Origin: Trametes villosa
Lineage: Eukaryota; Basidiomycota; Agaricomycetes; Polyporales; Polyporaceae
Assembly (NCBI GenBank): GCA_002964805.2
Contig: PUDQ02000001.1
Span: 5,790,001-5,854,000, forward strand
DNA length: 64,000 bases
Direction of reading: 5' to 3'
A model generated the notes under the pieces. That model saw nothing but the letters and a program-made list of their open reading frames with translations. It was not told where the DNA came from and made no database searches. Every line of letters starts with the position of its first letter. Position 1 is the stretch's first letter. Of the stretch, positions 34,886-45,478 are shown piece after piece. The translations under genes and the position numbers were made by a program.

Positions 34886-36308
34886 TTACTTGTGCACCGT
34901 AAAGAGCGGGTGCAGTGAGTTGAGCCAGCTGCGGGAGTCAAAGCGTGTTAGCCCCGATCGTGTGCCACGCCCAGCACGACGTTCGCACAGCAGTAGTGCG
35001 AGAATAGCATGGTGAAATGCTCAGGAGCGCACTCACAAGTAGCTCGAGACGGGCGCGCAGCCGGGGACCTGTGTCGTCGGTGACGGCGTGCCGTTCTGGT
35101 ATGCCTCGCAAAAGCCGGTGCTGTTCACGAAGCCGAACGTCTGCGCGTTGTCGAGGAGTGTGTTAAAGATTGGGCGGGTGTCAAATACGGTGACCTGGTC
35201 GAGGCCGCGGTGCGTCGCTTGGAACTGCCGGACACGGGCGGCGAGCTGGCTGTTGTAGTCCGCCAGGGCGGCGGTGATTTTGGTGACGGAGTCCTGACCC
35301 TGCTGGAGGATGAGCGGCGCGCGGTTCGTTGGTGGGACCGTCAGGAAGAGGAAGGACCGTGCGCCGTCCTGGTACAGGATCTCGACCTGCCGGCGCCATG
35401 TCATCATCCAGGGCGGGCTGATAGGACGCTCGGGAGGGGTACGAACCTGGCTGAAGAGCCTGTTCATCAAGATCCGGTGGAAGTCCGACTGCGACGTGAT
35501 GTTTGGCTACGATCGAGCACGTCAGGGTCCGTTCTATGCCATCGGACGGCTCGAGCGCTGCCGATAGCTAGTGTTATTACGCACCGAGGCAAACGAGTTC
35601 CCCTATGCGGCGCAGGCAGGGTAAGAGTTGCGCCGATGAAGCGACGGTGCACAGTACTTACGACATCATTAATGCCTATCCAGAAGGCAAACAGGCTGTT
35701 CGAGCTCGACCACCGTGCCCCGACGGGTTTCGGGGCGAGAATGTCGTGGAACTGGGTTACCTGGTCGACTATCGACCTGCGGTATGATGTCAGGAAGGTC
35801 CGCCTCAGGCCGCCGGCACTTGTTCTGACGTACAGCACCGTGGGTTCGAATGGCGTTACGAGGGCGGCGTCGATGGTCGCACCGCCGGAGGCCAGGTCGA
35901 ACACCTGAGGGTTCTCTCAGGATCGCGATCTCCGCCCGAGGAAAGCTACCGTACCTTCGTATCGGTGACGTTATATGTTCCGCCTAAGTTATGCTCAGCC
36001 CATGACGCCCCGCAGGAGTGGGAGAGACGCGGGGACACTAACCGAGGAACTGCACCCAATTTGGGCCGTTGGAAGAAGTCTAGTGCAGGCGGAATGAACG
36101 AGCCGTGAGAATGCGGTCCGCGCTCGAGGCTGCCTGCACCCACAAAGCCCGGCACGGGGGAGTCGACGCCGGCAGAGATGTTGAAGCCGTCTGTCGTGTA
36201 TGAATCGCCGAACGTGAAGAGAAACTTCGTGGTTCCCCAAGTGAGCTTGGCGGAGACCGCGGACGCAGCAGATAGCAGAGCAGCAGCCTTCGCGAACAGC
36301 ATTTTCAT
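34886..36308 (-). CDS. Secreted GDSL/SGNH esterase (CE16-like acetylesterase)
   Basis: Nine small exons on the minus strand (36308-36144, 36079-36043, 35983-35955, 35904-35834, 35776-35662, 35602-35585, 35488-35447, 35386-35037, 34928-34886) give 289 residues in a single frame. The signal peptide is MKMLFAKAAALLSAASAVSA. SGNH block I is FLFTFGDSYTTDGFN with nucleophile Ser36. Block III is FWIGINDVGN, and the C-terminal block is YFWLNSLHPLFTVHK with the catalytic His. The FGDSYT/NWVQFL/SLHP pattern fits the fungal carbohydrate-esterase 16 group, which removes acetyl groups from hemicellulose oligosaccharides; related lipases cannot be excluded. An Asn sits where many GDSL enzymes have the catalytic Asp (DxxH), so a Ser-His dyad is possible. 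Exons as short as 18, 29 and 37 nt make it easy to miss. Confidence 0.88.
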
Positions 36309-37141
36309 TCAGCACAGCACCGAGTCGGTCACAAACCCCAGTTCGCAGAGGCAGGTGCAAGCAGCGAGGCGTCGTGGCAACGTGGAGCATCTCGCCGTCT
36401 GCTTTTATTCCCCCATCGACCCAGGGAACGCCGACGATACTCCGCTGAGCAGCGGGATAACAAGGCCCGGCGGGATGGACATCGCGTCCGGTGGCGGTCT
36501 CGTGGTTGATCTAAATGCGACCGCGAAGAGAAGGATCGGCGGCGTCGACGAATGGACGACGCAGAGACGCTTCATGTGTATGCGCATTCTCGCGGTTGTA
36601 TTTTGAGGCGTACCCAGTGACTGACTGGTGACCATGGTGAGGATCGCTGTCGAACGGTGGGTGGTCAGAGGTCAGTTATTGGTAGCGTGCTTACGGTGAG
36701 CTCGGAGATCAGCATTAGCGCATTGATGAGCCTTTCACATATTTGCGGCTACGTGTGGAATCGCGAGGGTCGCAGGAACCTCTCCGAAGTCCAGCTGAAA
36801 GTGGCACCATATTCAATCACCACCAGACAGTCGCCCATGACTGGCAATTGTGGGTGCGATGGGAAACTCAGCCAAGCAGAGCACGGATAACGGAAAACCC
36901 CCAGTAGTGACTGAGCTGGTTTTGTGCCTAGCTCGTGCGGGATGAGTAGCGTTAGACAGCGTTGGCGGTGGTGGTGGTTGCAGTGCAAGGCCTCCCGGGC
37001 CGTGTTGCGATGATGTCCGTCGGGCGTCTATGACCTGCTAAATCCCACGTGGCGGCATCATTATGGGCGTCTAGCAGTACGACGGCGAAGGCGGGGAACG
37101 CGACGCGGCCGACTCCCCGACCATCACCACCGCCGACCACC
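36309..37141. other. Divergent promoter region between esterase and AP-2 mu
   Basis: The 833 bp lie between two genes read outward and so should contain both promoters. No coding frame with splice support, repeat or RNA gene was recognised. Confidence 0.6.
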
Positions 37142-38998
37142 ATGATCTCGGTGAGTACGCAGGCGTGCGCACTATGCATACTCCTGACTGTCTGCGCAGG
37201 GTTTCTTCATCTTCAATCAGAAGGGCGAGGTACGTGCATATGTCTGTGCACTCTGACTACACCAATATTGACATGTGTGCTACCGCTCCAGGTCCTCATC
37301 TCGCGTCTATACCGGACGGACCTGAAGTAGGCGGAGTCCGACCTTGCCAACGCATGGACGCCCGAAGCTCAAACATATCCCTCTCTTTCCAGGCGTTCTA
37401 TCGCAGACGTGTTCAGGATACAAGTCGTCTCGAACAGCGATGTCCGTTCCCCCATCATCACCCTCGGCTCCACGAGCTTCTTCCACGTTCGCGTGAACAA
37501 CCTGTATATTGTCGCGGTCACCAAGTGAGTAGTATGAACTGCCACCCCGCTTGCCCAACTCCAACTGTTTGTCCCGTGCCATCGCAGATGCAACGCCAAT
37601 GCCGCACTCGTATTCGAGTTCTGCTATCGCTTCATATCAATAGCCAAGTCCTACTTTGGCAAGGTCGACGAGGAGGCCGTCAAGAACAACTTTGTGCTAA
37701 TTTATGAACTGATCGACGGTGCGTACTATGAACGCTGCGGGTCGGCTCCTCCACCCATCACGCTGTATGGCAGAAATCATCGACTTCGGATACCCCCAGA
37801 ACAGTGAAGCCGACACGTTGAAGACGTACATCACCACGGAGAGCGTGGTAGCATCCTCCATAGCTGCGGTCAGTCGCCTCTTGATCACAAGCACTCGGGC
37901 ACACTGACGAGCTATTTGGGACATGCAGGAAGAATCCTCGAAGATCACCACGCAAGCAACAGGCTCAACAAGTTGGCGGCGAGGCGACGTCAAGTACAAG
38001 AAGAATGAAGCCTTCGTCGACGTGGTTGAGACTGTGAATCTGAGTATGAGCGCGAAAGGTGGGGTGAAACGCGTCGACATGCACGGCAGCACTTCTGATT
38101 ACACCGGTAACGACAGGCACAATCCTACGTGCCGATGTGGACGGCCACATCTTGATGCGTGCATATCTCTCGGGGACACCAGAATGCAAGTTCGGCCTGA
38201 ACGACAAGCTCGTGATCGACAAAAATGAGCGTACGGGTGGTGATGCTGTCGAGCTCGACGACTGCCGCTTCCACCAGTGTGTCCGGTTGGACGAGTTCGA
38301 CTCCAGTCGTACGATCAGCTTCGTCCCTCCAGATGGCGAGTTCGAACTAATGAAGTGAGCATGGTTCCCTGTTTCGCACTGACGCCTTGCTGAGCTCTTC
38401 CCGAAAACTACAGATATCGGTCGACTACAAACGTCAAGCTGCCGCTCAAGGTCATCGCGACAGTAAACGAGATCGGGACCACCCAGGTTTCGTACGTGGT
38501 CGCTGTCAAGACCAACTTCAACAACAAGCTTTCGGCGACGAACGTGATCGTACGGATACCTACGCCTCTAAACACGACGAGCGTAGATTGCAAGGTGGCG
38601 CTCGGGAAGGCTAAGTATGTGCCAGCCGAGAACGTGGTAGTTTGGAAGTATGTTCACGCCCATGGCCCTCTACTACTGATCATAACTGACACTGACGCCT
38701 CGCAGGATTCCCCGAATACAGGGAGGACAGGAGGTGACGTTCTCCGGGACTGCGAAGCTGACGAGCACGACGAACCGCCAAGTCTGGGCGCGCCCGCCGA
38801 TCGACGTCGACTTCCAAGTGCTCATGTTCACCTCGTCCGGGCTGATCGTGCGCTTCCTGAAGGTGTTCGAGAAGAGCAACTATAACAGTGTGAAGTGGGT
38901 GCGCTACCTCACGAAAGCGAGCGGGTCGTATCAGATCAGGGTGAGTCGTTTGCCTTCCTGTTTGCCAGGAATAGTTTGCTGACCGTTAGTAGTACTGA
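37142..38998 (+). CDS. APM4: AP-2 clathrin adaptor complex subunit mu
   Basis: Eleven exons (37142-37150, 37200-37229, 37292-37326, 37393-37524, 37588-37718, 37774-37868, 37929-38058, 38117-38354, 38414-38647, 38706-38940, 38993-38998) encode 424 residues. The N-terminal longin-like domain reads [20 protein letters not shown], then [13 protein letters not shown] and [18 protein letters not shown]. The mu homology domain begins near [13 protein letters not shown] and contains [34 protein letters not shown] and a C-terminus of [17 protein letters not shown]. The TSWRR and PECKFGLND motifs favour AP-2 over AP-1 mu. It selects tyrosine-motif cargo for endocytosis at the plasma membrane. The first exon is 9 nt and the last only 6 nt (Tyr plus stop), inferred from the aromatic-like end expected of the family. 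Confidence 0.94.
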
Positions 38999-39028
38999 GC
39001 ACGAGTGCGGTATGATGCTTGTATAGTA

Positions 39029-39042
39029 CGCGCGCGCGCGCG
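39029..39042. repeat. CG dinucleotide microsatellite
   Basis: A short uninterrupted run of alternating C and G follows the AP-2 mu stop codon. Such a tract can adopt Z-DNA, but nothing else suggests function. Confidence 0.7.
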
Positions 39043-39285
39043 CGATGGACAGTGGGTGGATGGCGATGATGCATCTTTGTACGCTTTGATTTATGGATGC
39101 GTTGTGTACGGTATGATCAACGTAATTGCCTAGGAGAAGGGGGTCTACTGTCTGCGTCCTGGAAACTCGACCTGACATACACTAGGCAACTGTCCGACGC
39201 GCTACTCTGAGTCTCTAGTCCGAGCGGCCGCACTTTCATACCTGACGCCGTGTGCTGCGCGCCGAGCACGAATATGCAATGTCCG

Positions 39286-39292
39286 TATAAAA
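39286..39292 (+). promoter_or_regulatory. TATA box of the ABM-like gene
   Basis: TATAAAA lies 100 bp before the ATG at 39392. An in-frame ATG at 39314 lies only ~25 bp after the box, about where transcription should begin, so the later ATG is the more likely start. Confidence 0.55.
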
Positions 39293-39391
39293 GCTGCGTC
39301 ACCGTAACGATCGATGACGCGTCCCTCAGGCTCTGGAGTATATCAGCAGGCGAGCAGGGCATGCCCGCCACTACGCCTTTCACACCCAACC

Positions 39392-39907
39392 ATGCCCGTC
39401 ACCGAGATCGCCACGCTCAAACTCGTGCTGCCCCACGCCTGGAGCTCTCCGGAAGTCCAATCCTTCTTCGCCGCCGTCGCGTCCCAGCAGGCCGCGCGGT
39501 CGGGCTACGCGCTCCACTACTTCGAAGACGTATCCAACGCGGCGTTTGTCTACCTTATCACGGGGTGGGAGAGCGTCGCGGCGCACGGAGAGTGGATCCG
39601 GAGCGAGCAGAACCAGAGGCTCCTTGAGCGGGGGAAGGGCCTGATCGAGGTGGTGGGACTGCAACACGCGCGGTTCGTGGCGAAGTTGGAGGGAGTTGAG
39701 TTCGCCGTCCTGGAGCGCGGGGAGGGTAGCGGGCAGGATACGGAGGAACGGGAAGAGTGTGCCATTGTGGATGTAGAGGGGCTCGTGGAAGAGGCGCCGG
39801 AGCAGGCAATCAGGCTGGTAGGCTTTGCGGAGATGTGGGAGAGCGACGGGCAGGATGGAGTACGGCCGAGGGGGAGGACTACTCGTCTGCGGAGGCTATA
39901 TGTGTAG
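39392..39907 (+). CDS. ABM-like dimeric alpha/beta-barrel protein
   Basis: A single exon encodes 171 residues starting MPVTEIATLKLVLPHAWSSP. The first ~100 residues have the alternating strand-helix pattern of the antibiotic-biosynthesis-monooxygenase/EthD ferredoxin-like fold: a strand at IATLKLVL, a helix with VQSFFAAVASQQAARSG, a strand with ALHYFEDV, then FVYLITGWES followed by a helix with HGEWIRSEQNQRLLERG. The last ~60 residues are acidic then basic and look disordered. Family members are often small dimeric enzymes or stress proteins of unknown substrate. The start was preferred to an in-frame ATG at 39314 because of the TATA box spacing. Function is not assigned beyond the fold. Confidence 0.7.
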   Translation: MPVTEIATLKLVLPHAWSSPEVQSFFAAVASQQAARSGYALHYFEDVSNAAFVYLITGWESVAAHGEWIRSEQNQRLLERGKGLIEVVGLQHARFVAKLEGVEFAVLERGEGSGQDTEEREECAIVDVEGLVEEAPEQAIRLVGFAEMWESDGQDGVRPRGRTTRLRRLYV

Positions 39908-40035
39908 GACGACGTCGCAGATTGATCAGCCTTCGTGTCTGGTGAAACAGAGAGCGGCGGGTCTAGAACAGAACAGAGCCCTCACAAGATGAGCGTGCAA
40001 AGAGCACGAGGTGCAAACTTGAGGCCTGAGTTGTT

Positions 40036-40944
40036 TCAAGCTTCGCCCAGGGGCCCCCCGGCGAGCCTTACTCCGCCGTCCGTCGACTTCCTCGGGTGCC
40101 CCCGTGCATTCGCCTCCCCGGACCCAACGGCGCCGTGTCTGCCCACAGCCGAGTGAACACGATGTAGGAAGCCTCCGGCGCTCTCCCTGCCTGAGCGAGA
40201 GCGGCTACGTCTGCGCCGGCCAGGAGGAACGTATGCAGATTGTGGCACGGGCACCTGTTCGGCGAGGGTGCCACCGGTAGTCGGAGGGAGCAGTGGGAGG
40301 TGTTCTAGCTCAGCCGACGATGGATAGCCGGGGAGGTCTGGATGGGAGCGGTGTGTTTGGTATGAAGGAGGGAGCGTCCATGTTGTCACGTCAGTGGTAT
40401 ATCCGTCGTCGTCAGATGCGTGCGTGACTGTCGTGGAAGTAAGGGATTTTCGCAGAGAGTTGGATGTGGACGGTAGACGCGACACGACGGGCGATATAGT
40501 AGGACGTCGAGGGAGGGCAGGAACGAAAGCTCCTGCGGGTCTTTGAACTGCGTCCAGGGTGTCCGCGGATGCCCTGACGTGAGCTTCCGCCCACGGCCAC
40601 GCCCCATCTCCGGGGAGTGAAGGACGGTGCATGGGGCGGCGCACGTCTTCGTAGGTTGTGGGCGTCTCGTCTGGGCCCCTGTCTGCGGGACAACACAGCT
40701 GCGCTTTGGGAGACAGAATACGCATTCGAACTGAGCGGATTGATGTTAGGACCTGTGATGATGAACTGCCGGGACCAGTGAGCCACGTACCCAATAGTAT
40801 ACGCACAACCCTTGCAATGGCCCTGGACGCCCTCCATTTGAATCCGAGGTCGAGCAGCAGGAGGAAAACCAGAATGTAGACGATGCCGAAGGCTATGCCT
40901 TCAGACTTCTCGTATGGTAGTCGATCCTTACGGGGAACGTGCAT
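40036..40944 (-). CDS. Single-pass membrane protein of unknown function, copy A of tandem pair
   Basis: Two minus-strand exons (40944-40791 and 40730-40036) encode at least 282 residues. The 60-nt intron is in frame; it was called because the paralogue has an intron at the same place and phase. A transmembrane helix lies near the start (FGIVYILVFLLLLDLGF), followed by a basic stop-transfer segment and a disordered cytoplasmic tail. Two conserved boxes match the paralogue at 41609-42856: DDDGYTTDVTTWTLPPSY with HPDLPGYPS, and the extreme C-terminus KSTDGGVRLAGGPLGEA. The ATG at 40944 may not be the true start: sequence just upstream (SSGS) resembles the paralogue, which has an extra N-terminal exon. 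A candidate exon near 41005-41150 could not be joined in frame. I do not recognise the family. Confidence 0.65.
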   Translation of the reverse strand: MHVPRKDRLPYEKSEGIAFGIVYILVFLLLLDLGFKWRASRAIARVVRILLGTWLTGPGSSSSQVLTSIRSVRMRILSPKAQLCCPADRGPDETPTTYEDVRRPMHRPSLPGDGAWPWAEAHVRASADTLDAVQRPAGAFVPALPRRPTISPVVSRLPSTSNSLRKSLTSTTVTHASDDDGYTTDVTTWTLPPSYQTHRSHPDLPGYPSSAELEHLPLLPPTTGGTLAEQVPVPQSAYVPPGRRRRSRSRSGRESAGGFLHRVHSAVGRHGAVGSGEANARGHPRKSTDGGVRLAGGPLGEA

Positions 40945-41608
40945 CGAGCCGCTCGAGACCTATGAGCACCGCAGAGACGATGAAGTAGTGACGCATATGC
41001 TTACCTGTTGGGGGAGGATGAAGTCGGTACAGAGGAGGGATCACGACGACTGTCGGCGGAGGACTTGGAGTCCGACGCTCAGTCCATTCGTCTGCAGGGA
41101 GGGCCGCCTTGGGAAGATAGTGGGAGAGCCTGAGCAAGGGGATGACAGGTCAATTGCAAAGTACACACCTAGAAGATTCAAACCATATGGTTTAATATAC
41201 TATGACTGTATCGCGATTGTGAGATGGAAGCTAGGAATCCTGCTGGATGACATGGGCCCCATATTGCCCCGGATGCGCCGCATATCGAGTGCATTCTTCG
41301 AAGGCAGTTCGTGAACCGTATGAATTCATGCATTTCCCATTCTGTGGCAGAATCACATTTTCAACAGCGACGGCAGGAAATCGGAGATGTTCGACCGTTC
41401 GAAGAGGCTACCAGCAGCCCATTGAAATACCCTATCAAAGTTGAATATAAGACTCGGAAGCCCGGAACGAGGAGATGCAGATGCACAGACGAATCTGTCA
41501 CTTTCCGGGCAGATCTATGATGTAAACTCGAGAGGATCTCACAGGTTAGGAATGTGCAGAACGAGGCTGCCGCTTGACCTGTACTCTTAGCACGAGGCCC
41601 GAGCCGCA
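40945..41608. other. Region between the tandem membrane-protein genes
   Basis: The minus strand at about 41005-41150 holds a frame containing ADEWTERRTPSPPPT that resembles the N-terminal exon of the paralogue, followed by a good donor and acceptor (about 41005 to 40960), but joining them shifts the frame. The remainder has AT-rich sequence with a 14-bp palindrome (41180-41193) and should hold the copy A promoter and copy B 3' flank. Confidence 0.45.
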
Positions 41609-42856
41609 TTAGACTTCACCCAACGGCCCCCCAACGAGCCGCACCCCACCGTCGATCGATTTCCTCGGCTGTTCCCGCGGCCCCATCCTCCTCGACCAAG
41701 TGTTGTCGGACCCCGGTGAGTCCATCGCCTTGGCGTGGTGTAACAAGCCGCCAATACGCCCGCCAACGCGAGGACGGCCGCGTCTCTGTCGCCCAGCAAG
41801 CACATATGCGGACGGCGGCGCAGCCACATTCTCGACATGGTCGATGGGAGCTGTCGGGAGAGGCGGCTTCTCGATTGTTGACGGATAGCCGGGGAGGTCT
41901 GGGTGAGGACGGCGCGACTTGTATGAGGGAGGAAGGGTTGACATCGTAACATCCGTCGTGTATCCGTCATCATCAGTTGCGTGGGTGACTGCCATGGAGA
42001 TCAAGGAGTTGCGCGGAGAGCTCGGTGTGGAGGTTGAGCGCGATAGCAAACTGCGGACAGAGTAGCGCCCAGGTCTGTTGGGGACCAGCGGTTGGACGGG
42101 TTCGGAGCCCAGAAACGCGTAAGCAGGGGGAAATGGGACTTTGAACGCCTCGAGGGATTTCGCCGTTGCTCCTGATCCATCCCCGGACGGTGAAGGAAAG
42201 CGTACGAAGCTTGGTTCGTCCCCGGTTGTCGCATGACCGCTCGTTATCTCGGCGTCCTGAGCTGAAGGGGAGCTTGCCGATTGTTTCCATCGAGACCGGA
42301 CACGAAGTCGAGCTGAGTACGGGTTTTCAATGAGAGTGGGGACACTGTACGGAAAGCTGGCCACATACCCCATGCCGCTCGCACACGCGCTATGGCAGCC
42401 CTGCAAACTCTGCCTCCGAGACCCAAGTCGAGCATCACGAGAAAGGCTAAGATGTAGAGGGGGGCAGGAAAGCCGATAGCAAAAGCTAAATTCTTAGACT
42501 CCTCGGAGGACGCATCGTCTCGGACGGTGTGCATTGAGCTGCTTGAGAAGTCTGAGACTTTCAACGCTGAGACCTGAGCTATGAGGCTGTGGCTTGCTTG
42601 TCAGGAGTGGATCTCGGTAACGACATTGTACGGGGCACGTACCGCGGCGGTCGCTCGGTGGGGACCTTGGCATTCGCTGCCAAACCCAATCGGCCTCAGC
42701 GTGAGCAGCAGGGGATCGGACGGTAGGGCTGGTATCGACAGGGATTAGCGTGTACATCGAGTATTTGTAACGTACAGCATGATCGTTGGGAAACCAGATC
42801 ACAGAAGACTTCCTGGTGTATGATTCCGCACACGCACTCATGGCAGGCAGCATCAT
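41609..42856 (-). CDS. Single-pass membrane protein of unknown function, copy B of tandem pair
   Basis: Three minus-strand exons (42856-42643, 42578-42369, 42312-41609) encode 375 residues. The N-terminal ~80 residues precede a single hydrophobic helix (IGFPAPLYILAFLVMLDLGL), then a basic segment and a long Ser/Pro-rich tail. The tail shares two boxes with copy A: DDDGYTTDVTMSTLPPSY with HPDLPGYPS, and a C-terminal end KSIDGGVRLVGGPLGEV. Intron position and phase after the membrane helix are the same in both genes, so they are tandem duplicates. The strict conservation of the last ~15 residues inside an otherwise variable tail suggests a binding motif. The N-terminal exon is supported by splice phase only. 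The family is not recognised. Confidence 0.65.
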
Positions 42857-43369
42857 GATTGCGATATGTCAGGCGTGCCTTGGGCGTACCGCTGGTGCGG
42901 CATTATGTCACCCTACATGAAATACTCTGTATCTGTTGAGTGCACGAAGTTCATGGGTAGCTGCAGGACTAACCTACATATACCTCTACCTCACAGAACC
43001 TCGGTTGAGCAGTAAGTGTGAAAATTGCGAATGGCAGACATAAGTACACTGTACCGTCCGACATTGACCGAGTCCCCGGTCGCGCCTATGAGGGTGAGAG
43101 AGATGCAGATGGACCATCGATTCGATGCGAGGCTGTTCAAACTTCTCAAGATCTGGGAAGAGAGTGTGAAATATCCAGAGTGCCTCTGATAGGGCGACTC
43201 TATCCAGTCTGAGATGGAAAAGGGTGCAAAGTGCGCGTTCACAAGGAAGCGCGTTATGGGCGCTAAAACGGGCGGCCAAGTACTTTTGTAAACTGAACCA
43301 AACAAACGAGTGGTTGAGCGCTGTTCGGGTACGCGCTGTGGCTACTGCACTCTCCGCCCAACCCTCTCC
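42857..43369. other. Divergent promoter region before CENP-C
   Basis: The 513 bp separate the minus-strand membrane-protein gene from the plus-strand CENP-C gene and should contain both promoters. No coding frame with splice support was found. Confidence 0.6.
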
Positions 43370-45478
43370 ATGCCCGCCTCTGCACGCAAGAGCAGCCTGG
43401 GCAACCTCCGCCGCGGGCCCCAGAAGTACATCCCCTACCGCGCCGACGACTTCCAGCATGGCAAGAAGACCGGTATCGCGGTTGGCTACGTCGACCGCAT
43501 GTCCGACGAGTTCGAGCCGTTCGACAAGGTCATCAGCCAGGCCGACAACCGCACGCCGTTCAGGCCCCAGGTCGCGCGCAAGAAGCGTGGACCGAAGACC
43601 CCAGTAGTCGTGCGCGAGGAGCCGGACGAGGAGGACGAGGACGGGGAAATGTCGATGGAGCTGGAAGACAGTGCGTCTCACCGTGGCCTGAGCGTGGTTT
43701 CAGCCTCCTAACGCGCCGCGTCAGGCATACCGAACAGCCCATCGGCGTACTTCGCGCATACACGCGTCAATCCGATTACCTCGAGCGTGCAACGCGTCGG
43801 TTCCTCCTCCCGTCCTGTCGCACACACCTCGGAGGTCGATTTCGACGAGGTGCCCTCTCCCCGCGCCTCTCCATCCTACACCGCCAGGAAGTCGCTACCA
43901 CACAGTCGCGAAACTCTCTCCTTGGGCCGCTCGCGCCTTTCCCACTCTACAGTTGCGCCGGAGGACGAGGATGACGACGATTCTGACGGAGGAGGAGCCC
44001 CTGACTTCGGTGCCTATAATGACGACTTCGACGACGATTACGATGTTCCACCACCGGAAACTCGGACGCCCGGCAAGGGCCAGACACCTCGAAGAGCGAG
44101 CTTCGCGCAGATGGACCAGGAGGCTGAGGAGGAAGCGCAGGTTGAAGACGAGATGGACTTCGACCGGTCTCCAAGCGCGAAAGCGCGCGGCAAGCAGCGC
44201 GCCAGTTTCGTGTCCCCGCCCCTCCTGCCCGATGACGACATGGAGCCCGAGATAGAGGAGGGACTACGCGAAGTCGACGAGGAGCCCGACGAGGAAGAGC
44301 CGGAAGAACCACCGAGTAGGAAGGGCGGGCAGAACAAGAAGGGCAAAGAGGTGGCCGTGAAGACCAAGGAGCGTGCAAAGCCTCGAGAGAAGGCTCGCCC
44401 CCGAAAGGACGTTGTCCTACGAGAACGTGCGTACCGAGTATTCGTTTGGATAGCCTCCGCAGAGAATAATCCTCCGTATTTCAGTCTCGCCAGACGATCC
44501 CAACGTTGATGGTGTACGACGCAGCAAGCGTATGCGGTACTCCCCCCTCGCTTGGTGGAGGTTAGAGAAAGTGGTGTACGGTCGCAGGGAGAACGGCACG
44601 AGTCTTGTTCCCAGCATCAAGGAGATCCACCGCATCCCTCAGATCAAGCCGGAGCCTCTCGGTGCGAAGAAGAAAGGCGGGTATCGCAAGAAGAGCCGCA
44701 CGGTTGAACCAGAAGCCCAGCAAGTTATCGTGTACGACCCAGAGGGAGGTTGGGACGACGAAACCGATCCATACTGCAACGTACTCGAGTATGGGGAGGA
44801 CGGGAAGGAGGTCTCTCGTCGTAAGTGCTTTCAGGTAGATGTATGCGCCACAATAGTGCTCATATATCGCTCCACTATGCAGGTGTCGCTTTCACTGCCA
44901 AGATGGTTGCGCCGAAGGCAGCAGGCCAAGGAGCGTTCTATTTCCAGAAGATATTCGGAGATGGAGATTTCCTCGCGGCGGGCCAGCTGATTATTCCCCC
45001 TCACTCAACCAAGCCGACTAAAGGGACTAAGGATAACACCTTCGTGAGTTGGCTGTAGCTGTATATATGAACTGTGCTGACAGTAGTACAGGTGTTCTAC
45101 GTGATCCAAGGCGCCATCAAGTTTGCTGTGCACCAGAGCAACTTCATCCTCGCAACTGGAGGGATGTTCATGGTTCCCCGAGGTGAGCGTTACCCCCAAA
45201 TCCCCCACGCCAATGCTAATGCCGCGCATACAGGCAATGTTTACTACATTACCAACATCTGCGAACGTGACGCGAAGCTCTTTTTTGCGCAGGCACGCAA
45301 GATGCCCGAGGATATCCAGGACGCCATCGCCGAGGCATCCGAGAACGAAGCTCGTTCGCGCTCAAGGTCTACCGGTACGGCGTTGCGTCGCGAGTCAACG
45401 GGCCGGGCGTCGTCTGACACCGTCAACGCTGAAGAACAGCCCAAGTCCAAGTCTCGGCGCGGCACCTCCGCTAGATGA
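43370..45478 (+). CDS. MIF2: Inner kinetochore protein CENP-C (Mif2)
   Basis: Six exons (43370-43670, 43725-44426, 44485-44820, 44883-45043, 45092-45182, 45234-45478) encode 611 residues. The N-terminus (KSSLGNLRRGPQKYIPYR) resembles the fungal Mif2 N-terminal region that contacts other inner-kinetochore proteins. A long acidic and Ser-rich disordered region follows. The diagnostic CENP-C motif is RRSKRMRYSPLAWWRLEKV at about residues 346-364; it binds the CENP-A nucleosome. The C-terminus is a cupin fold (GQLIIPPHSTKPTKGTKDNT, then FYVIQGAIKFAVHQSNFIL and GGMFMVPRGNVYYITNI) that dimerises the protein. All parts expected of Mif2 are present in order, so the identification is strong. The last ~70 residues are Ser/Arg-rich and disordered. 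Confidence 0.96.

Larger units (their letters stand above)
38999..39391. other. Intergenic region downstream of AP-2 mu
   Basis: The 393 bp hold the AP-2 mu 3' flank, a CG dinucleotide run near 39029-39042 and the core promoter of the next gene, with a TATAAAA box at 39286-39292. No other coding sequence was recognised. Confidence 0.6.

Noticed and set aside
41180..41193. 14-bp palindrome AAACCATATGGTTT
   Set aside because: It is isolated, in AT-rich intergenic DNA, with no second copy or associated structure. A chance occurrence is likely.
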